DNA of 64,000 nt from Iris pallida (Eukaryota > Streptophyta > Magnoliopsida > Asparagales > Iridaceae), in assembly GCA_029216955.1 (NCBI GenBank), contig JANAVB010042311.1:282901-346900 (forward strand). The letters are read 5' to 3'. Within the stretch, counting starts at the first letter, position 1; each line of letters begins with the position of its first letter. The position numbers and the translations under genes were made by a program. The notes below the pieces were generated by a model, which ran no database searches, was not told the origin of the DNA, and worked only from the letters and a program-made list of their open reading frames with translations. This document shows, piece by piece, positions 32,161-44,625 of the stretch.

Positions 32161-32452
32161 AATTAGCGACATCACATAAAACATCACTGAGCGTCGCTGA
32201 TGTTTTGATTTTCAGCGACGTAAAATTTAATGACGTCGCTCGATGTCGCTGACGTTAATTATTCAGCGACGTTCAGCGACTCTGAGCGACGTTACTTTTC
32301 GTAATTTTATTTACAATCATTAAATGTTACGAAATGGCACCAATCAGCGACGTTTTATGATGTTTTACTGTTACGTCACTAAGTTCCTATTATTTGGCGA
32401 CATTTCTCCTGATGTCGCTAAACACGTGCTAATTTGACAGATTTTGGTAGTG
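32160..32452. repeat. Right subterminal repeats of CACTA 1
   Basis: Dense AGCGACGT and ACGTCGCT words in both orientations up to the terminal GGTAGTG. Confidence 0.75.
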
Positions 32453-32537
32453 TCCCCAACAAAAGTTTAGCAAATGTGCCCTTGGAGCCCAGTTGCTCCA
32501 AGACACTTCCTTATAAAATTCCCTAATAGAAAACGAT

Positions 32538-32995
32538 CATGTTCCGACCACCTCTGAATCGTTCTCTATGTCTTTACAGAATTCAATCTTAGCACGTTCG
32601 TATAACCCTTGAGCAAGACACTTCTAAACTAAATGTTTACCATGTCCATACTACCTCTGAGTAAATATTTTTACCTCACAACCCCGATACGTCCATGTCT
32701 ATGTCACCTCTAAATCATTTTTATGTATCCCACAGAGCCATATCTTTCCACGTTCGCATAACCTCTGAGAGAGATAACTCTACCACAATTCAATGTTTAT
32801 CACGTCCATAATACCTCTGAGTAAATATTCTTACCAATTTACTTCTGACCACCACGTCCATAATACCTCTGATGGTGTTTGTCATTTTCAACTTACTGTC
32901 TGTGCCTAAATCTAGGTACAATAAACATGTTAAGTCCACAAAATATCTCCAGCAGAGTTACTCCCCCCATCACGTCAATATTACCTCTGATAGGA
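32538..32995 (+). repeat. Array of ~52-bp degenerate repeats, CACGTCCATAATACCTCTGA
   Basis: Close variants of CACGTCCATAATACCTCTGA start near 32538, 32593, 32641, 32688, 32749, 32801, 32853 and 32971. Steps are mostly 47-61 bp, the last being about two units. Between cores are AT-rich, TACC-containing spacers. Another unit lies left of the CACTA element at about 27911. No ORF. Confidence 0.75.
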
Positions 32996-33119
32996 TTTTC
33001 ATCATCACAAAGTTCATAACAAAAAATGAACAAACAAAATAAAGTCTTTATTCTTTTTTAAACTAGAAAGGAAATACATGACTACATCAAAAAGAAATTT
33101 TTCTAAAAAATGCGACAAA

Positions 33120-35315
33120 ATAAGAAGGGACTTGGAGCTACTGTCTAAGGCTGTCGACACACAAGATTGCTGACATGATGCTTCAAGGAGGCGACTCTTA
33201 GACCGACAGATTCCTTGGCGCGTCGTTCAGTCTCCTGACATCTCATTGTCTCTTCTTCAAACTGGGATATTCTCTGATAGGCATCCTCTAGCTTAGCATG
33301 ATGGGTGCTCACATTTTTGGACGCTTGGTGTAGTTCTCCAACTTACGACGGAGGGCAATTTGTTCGTCTGGCACCTTCCATATTACCTTCCATAATGGAC
33401 AGCTTCTCTTCAAGCGGTTGGATCTGCTCTTGGTAATCTGTACAGCACGGTGCTAAGGTCTCTTATCGACAGGCTTAGTACCCAATTCCTCCACCTTTGT
33501 CCCGATCACAGCTGTCTCATGTGCAAGAGCATCCCACCCTAACTCGTATTGGAAGACCTCAGCAGTCAGCCTGTTTAAATCCTCCTACACCAAGGGCGAG
33601 AGGTCATGTTCCAAACTTTAGAGCTCTGAAACAAGCTTACAACTAAGCCATCTAGGCCTCCAAGGCATTGGTCGTTACCTCCTAGCCAGGGAAAGCCTTG
33701 AGCGATACCATTTGAGTGCAACTACGGCCCGAGCTAGGGCAAAAGTGCGACCATGCTACAAGACACTGGCTACACCCCGTATCAAGACAGTGTGAATGGT
33801 CTCGACGATAAGCCCAGCATATTCGTCGATATCGGCCATATTCATTTGAGTCATAGGAGGCAGCATCGTGGAAGGATTACTCTCCAACTGGCTTGCTCTC
33901 CAACGAATTCTTTGACTTCACCACCAGAGCTGAAAGGAGGCTCGGCTGGAGTTTCCTGGGGCATTACTTTGGCCCCGACATGGGTCTCTCCGGCCGTCTT
34001 ATCCGTCGCTTCTTTCCCAATGACAGACTCCTTGACCATCTCTTCGACCGCCACAAGATTGTCCTTGGACGTCATAAGGGACTCATCTGTTGTTACCCCC
34101 GTAGGGGCTTCTTCTTGATGGTTACCTACAAAACCGAGAACTCGTAAGAAGAACAATTAGAGAAAAGAATATAAAAAGATTCATACTCCACATACCCGTT
34201 GGTGCTACAAGTACGTATGTCGCCATCAACACCGCAAAGTCATCGAACTCATAGGCGAAGGACATAGTCGGGTCAAGCGGGGGCTCAGTCACCTGAGAAG
34301 CCTCAACCGAAACCGTCTCCTCGGTGCTCGGATCCTCAGCCTGAACAGCTCCTTCGACCGCTACCGTCGAAGGCCCCTCAGACCGTACAGATGTCTCGGT
34401 CCCGACCGTTGAGGGCACTAAAACCTGGGGGGTAACTTGGCAGCAGTCGCCTTAGGAAGATCCCCAAGGACTTCGACCTCAGAGTTAGTCAAATCCTTCT
34501 TTGACCGCTTCGGCTTCTTCACCAGCTGGGCAAACAAAAAGGACAAGAAGAATGAGTGAAAATCTTAAAAGAAATTTACCGAAGGAAAAAAAATTATGAG
34601 CAACCTGCTTCATTCTTCTTGGAGAGGGGGAGCTCACCTCAGCCGGAGCCCGATGTTCTAAAGGCTGGGTAGCCTGATCTGTAGAACGGTCTTTCTCACC
34701 AGTGGAAGCACTAGATCCCTCCAATGCCTTGCCGCCCGAAGGCAGCTGGGCGCGGACTTGTTTGATGACCTCTGTTGAGGCCTCCATCTTGGTCCCCGCA
34801 ATGAAGCTATGCTCTTGGTTGTAGCCGGGGAAAAATTGTTCGTCGAGCAGTAGAACTTAACAACAACATAAAGAATGTGCATCTAGGGCCTACGTGCAGG
34901 CACTGTGGAGCTCCCTCCCATGCATCCAGCATTGTAATAGTGCCACGCACGGGCTCCATCCAACAAACTTCCTTCAAAACCCAAACAAGTGCTTGGGTTT
35001 TCCATCGTCAGTTGGTTGTAGCCAAGCTAATGGGAAAATCAGCTAGGTGTATAGGGTTCCAGGAACACGTGATTATTGTTCCTATACCAAGTATGATGGC
35101 CGAATCGACTGCATCCAATGGAAGGCTCCCGGTGTCAGGGTAGTCACCTGGTCACCCTTGTCCTCTAAGATGTCGTCGGCAAAGAACCCCGCGTAGGTGG
35201 GAGTGATCCTGAAGAAGTCTCACCCGTTCAGATGACCCAACACCCATCAGTAGCCATTGAAACCTGTGTGAAGCCACTTTTGCGATGATAGCGGCACATG
35301 AAGGCATCCCCGTCC
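33120..35315 (-). pseudogene. Decayed retroelement-like coding region, minus strand
   Basis: Minus-strand frames such as 34787-34485, 34418-34122 and 34156-33851 are rich in Glu, Ser, Thr and Pro. At 33420-33150 a frame reads coiled-coil-like KLEDAYQRISQFEEETMRCQ. From 35290 downward there are short pieces such as SAIILGIGTIITCSWNP and MLDAWEGAPQCLHVGP. The layout resembles plant 'putative gypsy type transposon' proteins (N-terminal domain, acidic linker, C-terminal coiled coil). I cannot confirm the family. Many stops. Confidence 0.35.
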
Positions 35316-35329
35316 ATCTCTACACCAAA

Positions 35330-35720
35330 TAAGGTCTTTTACGGCCCACAATTTATGCCGTAAAACTAATTTTACAGCTCACAGGGTCATGCCGTAAAGG
35401 CTCCAACCGTAAAAGGGTACGAGTATTTACGGCGTACAAAAGTAGGCTGTAACGTAGGTAAATGCACGTCGTAAATAAAGTTGCTAGGAAACTTTGGATC
35501 TTATTTATGGCCCATAATGCAGGATGTAAATACGACTCTTTTACGACTCAAAGTAATGGTCGTTAAAGCTTTAATTTATGGTACACATAGCAAATCGTTA
35601 ATACTAAAAATGAAAACATACAATCTCACTTTAATGGCCCTGCAATGAGGTCGTAAATGCTATGTGTTTCTGACTTAAAATGAGGGTTGTTAAAGGGTTG
35701 ATGAGTATTATTTTGTGGCT
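35330..35720. repeat. Left subterminal repeats of CACTA 2
   Basis: Repeats of TTTACGGCCCA, GCCGTAAA and GTCGTAAAT words in both orientations. From 35720 to 36950 the element is AT-rich with no ORF. Confidence 0.7.
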
Positions 35721-36954
35721 CGCAACGCGTGTAGTGATAATAGTTTTTTTTTAATATCCACATTTGGATAGCTACATATATAAACCAAAAGCAAATATGA
35801 CAATAATATAGTTCTCACAGTATTTCCAACAAAATCAAACTAATTACACATTTATTGAGAGTATTTACTTCCAACAAGTTGGACTAAATCCATAAACATT
35901 AATAAGATGAAATAACATGCTAGAATATTATACATTAAACAAAATTGTTTAAACTAGATTTCCAATACCAAGTCATGTTCTTACTATAAGACTCAATGCA
36001 AAAGCTTTTAAGCTCAAAAAAATAATTAGTGTCTTACTACAAAAGCAAAAATCACTTTGTCTTGCTACAAAAGTAAAATCACTTTCTCACTATAGCTGAA
36101 CACTTCAAGACCTTCAAAGATTTATAGTATTTAATCTCAGAATAACTCATTTTCTAGAAGCATGCCTCCCTCTTCTTTAAGCTTTACCTGAATAAAAATA
36201 AAAAAATATTAACACAATATAGATTAGGAGACGTTGTAATATCTAACAAAGAATCTGCTAACTTGATTAAACAAAAATAATTACGACTATAAAAAATTTA
36301 GCATCACATCAAAGAAATATGACATTCAGGCAACCAACAGAGAATTACACGAACAACATTTGTTTTCATAACTAAGTTACCAGTACAAAAGGCACGCCCA
36401 TGGAAATTCTGCAGACACAAAACTACATAACCTGCACTTGTGATAATGCAACCCCACCACACAAACCCCCTCCAAACAAATTCATTGTTCCAGCTCACAG
36501 TTTTAATGAACTACTATAGCTTATGCATTTTAATTAAACAACCAGCAAAAACATAGCATGTAAATAGGTCTGAATACTATAAGAGGATTGCGGGAAGAAT
36601 TTTGTCAAACAATGTAATGAAAAACTTGAATCTTTTCAGAAAGTTCAACCAAAAATTAAAAAGAAAATTGTCAACAAAAGAGATGAACAAAATCCAAATA
36701 TTAAATCATTCATCTTCGCAACACATCTTAACAGAACTATTGACCATGGAAATATAGCTCGACATAGAGAAGCCATTCAAGAATCAACCACATATCCTTT
36801 CATGGGAAGTTATTATCCTCCCTCTGAAACATAAAAAGGTAATAAGTATCACTGGTACTTACATAAAACAAACGTTATTGCTACTAAAAGTTTTAAGAAT
36901 ATCAGAAGTTACTTAGTAATTTTCAATAAATGTTACTTGCACTTACATTAAGAA

Positions 36955-37330
36955 CACTACAAGAAACCAGGTTGTCTTACAACGGCCGAAAACCATTGCA
37001 AAAACAATAAAATTCGTTTCAAAATCAATCAACAACAGTTTTTTAGAACCATTGTAATTTGAGCTTCTGTAACGATTATATGAGGTTTTTTGTAACATTT
37101 TTATAAATAGTTGCAAATAACGTATTATGCAACGGATCACATGAATGCGTAACGGTTACATTATGTTGTCAATAATATATTTGGCAACGATTAGCAAAAC
37201 AATATAAATATTAAGTAATGTACGATAGTTGATAACTGTTGCCTAAGATGTTTCATGCAATGGTTAAAAATTGTTGTGAATAATAGAAAACGATCAATAT
37301 TAAGTCTTTTTGATGGAGAAATATCTTACC
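36955..37330 (+). mobile_element. End of a third CACTA element
   Basis: CACTACAAGAAACCAGG at 36955 is the canonical plant CACTA tip. Subterminal GCAACGGTTA, TTGCAACG and GTAACG words follow to about 37320. No matching CTTGTAGTG end is visible nearby, so it is a truncated copy or the other end has decayed. Confidence 0.65.
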
Positions 37331-37541
37331 TAATCAAATCCTACCCAGATGGGAAAAAGAGGAAAATTGGAAAAATCATAAAACCCATTAAGCAATGAAA
37401 CATAGACAACACATGATCACTAAAAAAGCAATAAAACGAGTGACATTGAATATAAATATAAAATAGACGACTAGAGAAACATATAAGGAGATAAGGATAT
37501 GGGTTTCTTACTCAGCAAAAAGAGTTCACAAGGTTCATTCT

Positions 37542-38010
37542 AAGGAGACCCCTGAGCTCATGCCCCTCTCCCACGTCCTCACGACCAAGCTCGCTGAGGC
37601 CCGCAAGAACGGCACCTGTGCCTGGCTTAGGCCCGACGGCAAGACCCAAGTCAATGTCGATTATTACAATAACAACGACGTCATGGTACCGCTACGCATC
37701 CACACCATCCCTCGTTTCCACCCAGTACGACAAGACCGTCACCAATGATGAGATCGTGCCAGACTTCAAGGAGCACGCGATCAAGCCCGTGGTCCTGGCA
37801 CGGTACCTCGACGGGAAGACCATCGTCCACCTCAACCCTTCCGGCCGCTTCGTTATCGACGGACCCCTTGGGGACATAGAGCTCATCGGCGCAAGATCAT
37901 CATCGACACCTATGAGGGTTGGGGGCGAGCACGGAGGGAGCACATTCTCGGGGAAGGACCCGACCAAGGTGGACCGTAGCGGGGCGTACATCGTGAATCA
38001 GCAGTGAAGA
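37542..38010 (+). pseudogene. Captured S-adenosylmethionine synthetase gene fragment
   Basis: The fragment reads [25 protein letters not shown] then [20 protein letters not shown]. After a frameshift near 37715 it continues [29 protein letters not shown] and [13 protein letters not shown]. After another near 37885 come [11 protein letters not shown] and, in the earlier frame, [17 protein letters not shown]. These are consecutive core motifs of plant S-adenosylmethionine synthetase (ATP + Met to AdoMet). Only the central ~40% of the protein is present; a few residues after TKL are lost. It is GC-rich in an AT-rich element and lies between CACTA subterminal arrays, so it was probably captured by the transposon. 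Confidence 0.9.
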
Positions 38011-38259
38011 GCATCGTGGCCTACGCCACCCTTTCTCTCCAAAGTCATTGTTTCTCTTCTTTCTTGAACGCCTCCTTACCCTTTCTAGGGTTTGGAGAGA
38101 ATAGAAACTTATAAATTGATGAGGATCTAGATTTTTGGAGCCCTTATTTTTTTTGTTTTTTGGATTTGGTAGGAGAACAACAAAATTAGGGATTGAGAGA
38201 ATTTCTCTCTCGCAGTTTAAAGGAAAAGTAGTGCCAAATTTTATTTAGGAGTAATTAAG

Positions 38260-38492
38260 CGGGCTGTGATTTTTGGTAGGCTGTGAAATCCTATTTTTAT
38301 TTTACTGCCAATAAATACAAGCCATAAAAGGCCATAATAAGCCTATATTTTACAGCTCTCATAAATGCCTGTAATTGATAGTATTTAACCACACTAAAAA
38401 TGTAGGTCGTAATAAAGAGCAAAAAAAAAAAATTTATGGCTCGTATTTCACGTGCGTCATAATATATATCATTGGCGGCCTACATCTAATGC
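38260..38492. repeat. Right subterminal repeats of CACTA 2, part 1
   Basis: GGCTGTGA, GCCATAAAAGGCC, GTCGTAATAAA and GGCGGCC words, interrupted by the solo LTR at 38493. The last 44 bp resume at 41512. Confidence 0.65.
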
Positions 38493-41400
38493 TGTAGCTC
38501 CCCTTCCCGAAATTTTGAAATATTTTATTCGTTATTTTATTTAAAATGATGATCATTAGATTTTATAAATAATTAATTAGTTTATTATTTTATTGTTTGT
38601 GGTGATTAATAATTTTATTATTATTGAATCGATATTCTATTGGATAAATATTTTTATTATTATATTGATGCAGTTTTAGATAAATATATGTGAATATATT
38701 TATAATTCTTTTTCAGTTACCCATATACAAATTTTATGTGCATATTATATTTAAGAACATACTTGTATATATATATACAGGTACTTGGAATTATACAAAT
38801 ATTGTATATATGTGCACGTATATACACAAGGGTATATAAATATATGTGAGTGATTTGTTTATATAGTTCAGACTGCTGTATAATTGAGATGCCAACTCCA
38901 ATTACAGTGAGACTCTTCAATTATATGCAGTTGTTGTTTTAGCAACTACTTCAATTTAGGTTCACGCAATTAAATATAGATTTGGAGGAGTAACTTGCTG
39001 GTGACAGAGTAGACAGTAATTAGCAGTCTAAAAGAAGAGAGTGGAACACAATTGAACAAAATACTATATACTTTAAGATTGTGGATACGTAACTAAGATT
39101 CATCTGACGGTGCCATAAAATCAAGTTAAGCAGACAATAAACTGGGTTCCAATTGAGAAATATATTATGGCGACCTAAAAAGGTAATTTATTTGTATTCA
39201 TTTAAAGGTTTATCTCATGATGATGTAGAGTCAGAAAAAAGAAGTTGCAAAGGAGTTTAATCAGGTTGGACATGCATATTAGGCATTTAGTGGTGATAGG
39301 CATTAATTTAATCAGGTTGGACAAGGGAATAAAATCATGTTAGTGATAAAATAGTAGGTTTGTAATACTATGGAGTTTGGCTCTCATGGATGCAGAGCGG
39401 TGTTGAGGATTGAGACACCACAAATTGCATGTTCAAATATGACTGACGGCACACCAAGGGGTTATTGATTGGGATTAGGATGTAGAAGCAACAGTGACCT
39501 TTCTTCGGTTAAAACCGAGAACACCCACCCCAGACAAACACAGCCCGGCCCAAGCAAGGCCAGCACCAGTGCAAGCCGAGCGGCACCCCAACTCCCAGAC
39601 CGCCCGAACATACTCCCGAGTTATGTATCTCGCGAGTCTTTAACTCGAAAATGCAAAACCCTAAAAGAACTCGACACGCCGCCACGTCGTCACCCTCCAC
39701 ACACCTGGGCGACCCACCAGCGGCCGTGCGCCGCCGCACCAGGCCGGAGTCGGCCGGCCAGGCGCACGAAACCCGCGCGCGCGGAGTAAACGGAGCGACC
39801 GCAGCAGCAGTAAGTCGGCGAGGGGACTTTCGCAGAGAGTTATCTCCGCGCTCGGTCGATGAATCGTCGAACCGCTTTCTCTGGTATGATCCTGTTATAA
39901 CCCTCTTTAATCCCCATTAAATAGTTTAATTTTTAGTGATCCGACTCGAGAGAAATCGAATGGAAGTTGACGAAAAACCTGTTAAAATACACTTGTAACA
40001 GTCCCAAACACCCAACTTCACATCGATTTTCCCACCAACCTATCCTTCGAATCAGGAAACTTTCTAAACAGAAGTTAAACCCAACATATAGGGCTAGAAA
40101 ATTCCAGTAGGAAGTTTGTAGAAATTTGCTTTGTACAGAGAAATAGACACATGTAAACTTCGTCAAAAACCTGTTTTTGAAAACTAGAAAATTGATCCAC
40201 ACGACGTGCGTCCCGCCATTCCGGGCAACGTGGTCGTGTACCGAAAGGATCGAAAGCTACGTAATGGCTTTGTGGTCGTGTGGGCTTTGGCGGAATTCAA
40301 ATTGGTTGCGTGTGCGCGATGAATTTGATGCGTATCCGTCGAAATTCACCGTATCGTGTACTTTGCAAATTTCTCAATTACTTTGTACACGCTCATCGGA
40401 TCGAGACGAAACTTGCGCCAACAGGACTGTATCATTTTTTTGGTCCTGTATGCCGTTTGGTCCGATTCTGAGACTGTTGATAAAATCACCGTTTTGCGGG
40501 CCCCGGTCCCACTCAACGGGCGATTTTGTGCACGGCCCGCCGAAATCCAACTTTGGACATACGGTTGGGTTCGTATCGAAAAATCGGATCCGTAGACATG
40601 TAGTTTGACGACTTTAGAGACCATTCACTCTGGCACGCTTTTCGGTACAAAACGGGTCCAACAGCGGACATCGTTTTTGCCCGAAATTACCGTTTTGCCC
40701 CTGTGTCCAGAATTGGACTTAAGGACAGACAACGCTAGCTAATTTGACTATTCTAAGAACGTTGGTACTATTTATTTCAGCATCCGGAGACTTCTATATG
40801 TGTTGACTGATTGTGGCTCATTGAGTGGTATAGTGTTATTGGTTTCTCCAGCTAAGGACCTCAGGCAAGTGCACTTTCTGATTGCTTTCCGATTCATAGT
40901 AGTGTTTTCATTTCATGTCTATACATATCTTGCTGCTTGTTGACACGCTCGTCACACGGAGTAGTCGGGAGGGAAATATCGTAGTACACATGTGCCTTAT
41001 TTACCCCCTAGCCGTCCACATGTTGAAACGGATATTTCATACCACCTAGATAGATGTCCTTTATTAGTTTTTCCTTGTTTACTTCTCTATCGTGCTATGT
41101 CATCAGTTTTCTTACCAGCTTTCATATTCCATATGCTATTTTCATGTCTTGTTAATTCTATTGTGTTGCATTGCCGTCGGTTTGTGTACTTGTTCCATTC
41201 CTGACTGGAAACCAACATTTTTCAGGTTTAGCCGCTATCACTCTTAGCACTGGGGAAGACTTGGGTATGCTGAAGACAACCTAGAAATAGATAGCAATGT
41301 ATCATTTTCATTAATTGTAAAACTTGTATTTTCCTTTAATGATTAAATGTTGTAACTGTTGTAATAAATTAGAAATGTGAATGAGCAGCAATGTGATATT

Positions 41401-41506
41401 CTAAGCATTTATTTCTTGCGGGCTTGACAGCGTTCTACCGCCGACTCTGCGGCGTAGGCTGGCTTGGACACGTCTCGTATCCGAAAAGCGGGTGCGGGTC
41501 GTGACA
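38493..41506 (+). repeat. Solo LTR nested in CACTA 2
   Basis: 3014 bp, starting TGTAGCTCCCC and ending GGGTCGTGACA, flanked by AATGC on both sides (38488-38492 and 41507-41511). The end segment (CAGCGTTCTACCGCCGA and GCGGCGTAGGCTGG) matches the LTRs of the 52136 element, and 40290-40750 matches 53600-54060 in part. It has a donor-like site CAG|GCAAGT (40864/40865) and acceptor-like TTTTTCAG (41225). Short ORFs inside (39469-39920, 40177-40608) show no domain. Confidence 0.88.
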
Positions 41507-41511
41507 AATGC

Positions 41512-41555
41512 ACATCGTAAATAAAAGGCCGTAAAAGCCCTGATTTGGTGTAGTG
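41512..41555. repeat. Right terminal segment of CACTA 2
   Basis: Contains GTAAATAAAAGGCCGTAAAA and the terminal GGTGTAGTG. Confidence 0.75.
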
Positions 41556-41558
41556 TCT

Positions 41559-41837
41559 TTTACAAGCTTTATCTTTCTTCTAGCTTATTCATGATAAATA
41601 TATTATTGGGAATCCACTCTAATGCATTTATCTATTCTAGAATCAGTGTATTACAGTCTGATCAACCTTAGTGCACTTGATTCATTGTTTTTATCAATAT
41701 TTAGTGGATTGAGATATAGTTGATTTAAAATAACCAGACAGCTCGTAAGTACTCGAGCCGGGCTGGAGTCCTCTCGATACGTAGCTAGCATGTTTATGAT
41801 CTCCTAGTCCTACATATTTTGGGACTGGAGCATTACA
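41559..41837 (+). repeat. LTR 3' end remnant
   Basis: It ends CTAGTCCTACATATTTTGGG then ACTGGAGCATTACA at 41837, closely like the end of the outer solo LTR (24541-24572). The upstream part of this LTR is not recognisable left of CACTA 2, so it is truncated or too diverged. Confidence 0.6.
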
Positions 41838-41842
41838 GCATG

Positions 41843-44612
41843 TGAGTTTAGCTCAAGTTCTATATTATTTTCAAAAGTATAATTATACTTGTTAGCTTCA
41901 AACTTGTGCTTACCTCATACTTTAGATATTTATATCTTTGACCAAATTTGTGTTCTTTTTATTAGCTTCTTCCTCAAAGCCTCTCTTAATGATATTTTTT
42001 TGGCTTTTTGGTTGATATTTTGGATACATGACTTTTATTTAATTTATAATATTTTACTTATATGTATGCCCTTATGTATATAGTTATATATTAGTAGTCT
42101 CCTAACTTTCGATATTTATTTGTTTTATATCTTTAAGTTGGGAATTTGAGAAGAAATATTTATATGTCTTGCTCATGATTATTTGTGAGCGTTCTTTTAA
42201 GAAGCACAAAATCGTTTTGCTTCATCTTGTCTTTAAAATTTTCCTACTTTATTAGTGCACACTTATATTATATATTTATCTCTATAGTGCACTATGAAAA
42301 CTTTTTGAAAAATAGTTTTTAGTAACTTGATCTTGATAAATTCTTCTTTGGGCATTTGTTATCTTATATTTATTATTGATTGTAGCACCTATGGATGCAT
42401 GTAACTGATACATCTTATATTGTATGCTACATTATTTTATGATTTTCCAAGTCCATAGAATATAACTGATTTCATATTGCATAATTTTTTTTAAATCTTT
42501 GGTTATTAAAGAAGATTTGTTTTGGGTGCACGACGAAAGGGTCCTTCTGTCAACAAGGCGTAAAAGTCTAAGCGACACGGTGCCAAGTGTCTCCGGACTG
42601 CCGCTAGCTGGGAATCGGCCCCTACAGCTAATCCAAGATTGATCAACGCTTTATAAACTAAAATTTATTGATGTCTAATTTGTAATTATTATATGATGGA
42701 CTTTTGATTTTAGCTTTGATGGATAATATTATTTAATAATTATCATCTTTTGACATATTCATTTTTTTGTTACACTATTCAATAACTTGATTGATCTTGT
42801 GACTACTCATTGAATATTATGGTCTTCTAATATGTTCTTTAGCCTTTGTGTAATATTCATGAAACTCGTTTTATTAAGCTTTTATTATTCTCTTCTTATT
42901 CAAGTTAAAAACTGCCTATAGGAGTAATTATTTACGGGGGAGAAGTCAGGCAAATTGAATTTCCCTCTCTCAAAGCGTTTCTTTTCTTTAACCCTACGAT
43001 TATCAGATGGACACCATGCTAAGGTTTTAAAAGGGAAGAAATAAACATTGATAAGAAACCCTAATATTTTGATGAATTAGTTTCCTACTTCTGGAAATAT
43101 TTCTCTGAAATTTAAATCTATCAATACTATTAATTTTGGATATAGCCATGTAAAGGGGGAAGCAGTTAATTATTTCAAATCAATTATTCTCCTAACATGC
43201 CATATATCTAGAATAATATTTTTGGGCATTTATCTAGTCATGTTTTATTTGTTCAAAATGGTTATTTATGATTTATGTATTCTTTTATTAAAGTTGTTTC
43301 CTTGATATAAAAATTCGAATCATCAGTTGTCAGTCTGAGGACTAAATGAATGCATTCGAAGATTTTTTAAGACAACTTTTCATAATAAATTTCGTATTCA
43401 AAAGTCTTTTAATTTCTCTCTGATATTTTGAATATGTTCGTTACTCACATTAAGACAATTTTCAAAAATCCTTTATTGTCTTGAAATCATTTTTGTTATT
43501 TGAATATATATATTTTTAATTGAAGATGTATTTTGTTTGTTCACCTTTTGGATATTTTTTTCCTACTTAATGATGATATTTTTTCGTTCAAAGGGAAGAG
43601 TCCCTTAGATCTTGTGATTATTTATTTATCTATCTTTGCATATATATTATTTTCTAACTAATATAAGGGGAAGCAAATTAATTGTTTCAATTCATTTATA
43701 CCTTCAATGTGGTATACCCAGTTCATCATTGACCTATAGTCCTTCATGGTTATCTTTTATAGTTGTTCATGATTTTTAGTGATTTATGAGAGAATATATA
43801 ATTGTTCTTATGTTTTATTCGTTCTCCATTTTCATGGGTTTACAAGTTATAATTTTCTTATATTATCTTGATTTTCTTATCTTGATAATTATTGAGCTAT
43901 TATTATTTTGGCTTTTCTTGTTAAGGTATTATCCAAAGTTCATGATCATTTATTTAGACTAGTCATACATTGCGGGGAGCATTCAAGTCGACTAAATTTC
44001 TATTCTCAAGTATTTTGGTCTCCATTACCTTCATATTTTTCTAATGGATATTAATATATCATGCTAAGGTAACTGAGTTCAAATGCATGAACTTGGGTAA
44101 GTAGATAGATTCTAGTATATCTATTTTTTTCAATGATTATACTCATTATGGAAGTGATTCACCAATTTGTATGGACAAATTATGAATCATATTTTTGTGA
44201 TCATTGTTAAGAGTCGTATTATATTGATGTTTTATATTGGTATATACTAGATCTGCAAATTTCTAAATCCTCATGGATTATTTATGACCAATGATTGGTT
44301 TCTACTATATTTGTATATACTTTTTTTTAAAATAATTTATTAGTCTCTTTCAAAACTACAGTTATATTCATTATGTTTTGAATGGTTTGTTTCAAATTTT
44401 TACCCTAATTTTTTATCATTTTTGCCTTCCTTCTACTATGATATATTTACTTGTGCTTGATTTTATATCTTATTACAGGAGAGCTTATTTTTTATTATGT
44501 CAATGGGAGAGAAATAAGTTTAAGTTTGCACACAATATCCTAGTAGTATGTGTTTATTAGTGATGCATGCATCTATCGCATCTATCTTAAACTTAACCGA
44601 TTTTCCATAATC
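41843..44612 (+). mobile_element. AT-rich non-coding region, probably copia 3' internal part
   Basis: No coding signal over 2.7 kb. Purine runs resembling polypurine tracts recur: ACGGGGGAGAAG (42934), AAAGGGGGAAGCAG (43152), AAAGGGAAGAG (43590), ATAAGGGGAAGCAAA (43663) and GCGGGGAGC (43973), before the true-looking tract at 44613. Segments near 43150 and 43660 are similar to each other. Repeated tracts upstream of the 3' LTR are known from Sirevirus-type copia elements, so that is a candidate identity. Confidence 0.4.
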
Positions 44613-44625
44613 AAAAAGGGAGAGA
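44613..44625 (+). other. Polypurine tract before copia-like LTR
   Basis: AAAAAGGGAGAGA lies one base before TGTTAGCCCAATAATTG, the usual context of a copia 3' LTR. Confidence 0.6.

Larger units (their letters stand above)
27953..32452 (-). mobile_element. CACTA (En/Spm) transposon with decayed transposase
   Basis: The right end is GGTAGTG (complement CACTACC) at 32452. The left end is TACTACTGG at 27953, one base off CACTACTGG. Both sides hold many subterminal AGCGACGT/ACGTCGCT words in both orientations (27975-28350 and 32160-32420), as in CACTA elements. Flanking triplets are TTC (left) and TCC (right), a possible imperfect duplication. Inside, on the minus strand, are pieces of a TNP2 transposase (30301 to 29060) and a possible C-terminal exon (28990-28640). 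Stops and gaps show it is not autonomous. Confidence 0.85.
35318..41555. mobile_element. CACTA transposon 2, carrying captured gene and nested insertions
   Basis: The right end is GGCCGTAAAAGCCC ... GGTGTAGTG at 41555; its complement starts CACTACACCAAATCAGGG. The left end reads CTCTACACCAAATAAGGTCT from 35318, the same terminal repeat with small losses. The triplet TCT follows the right end (41556-41558) and occurs at 35317-35319, a likely target duplication if CA was lost from the left tip. Subterminal TTACGGCC/GGCCGTAA words fill 35330-35720 and 38260-38492. No transposase found, so it is non-autonomous. Confidence 0.8.

Noticed and set aside
42530..42640. GC-richer block with GCGACACGGTGCCAAGTG and similar words as a tRNA or small RNA gene
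   Set aside because: No cloverleaf with A and B boxes at proper spacing could be drawn. It looks like part of a decayed retroelement.
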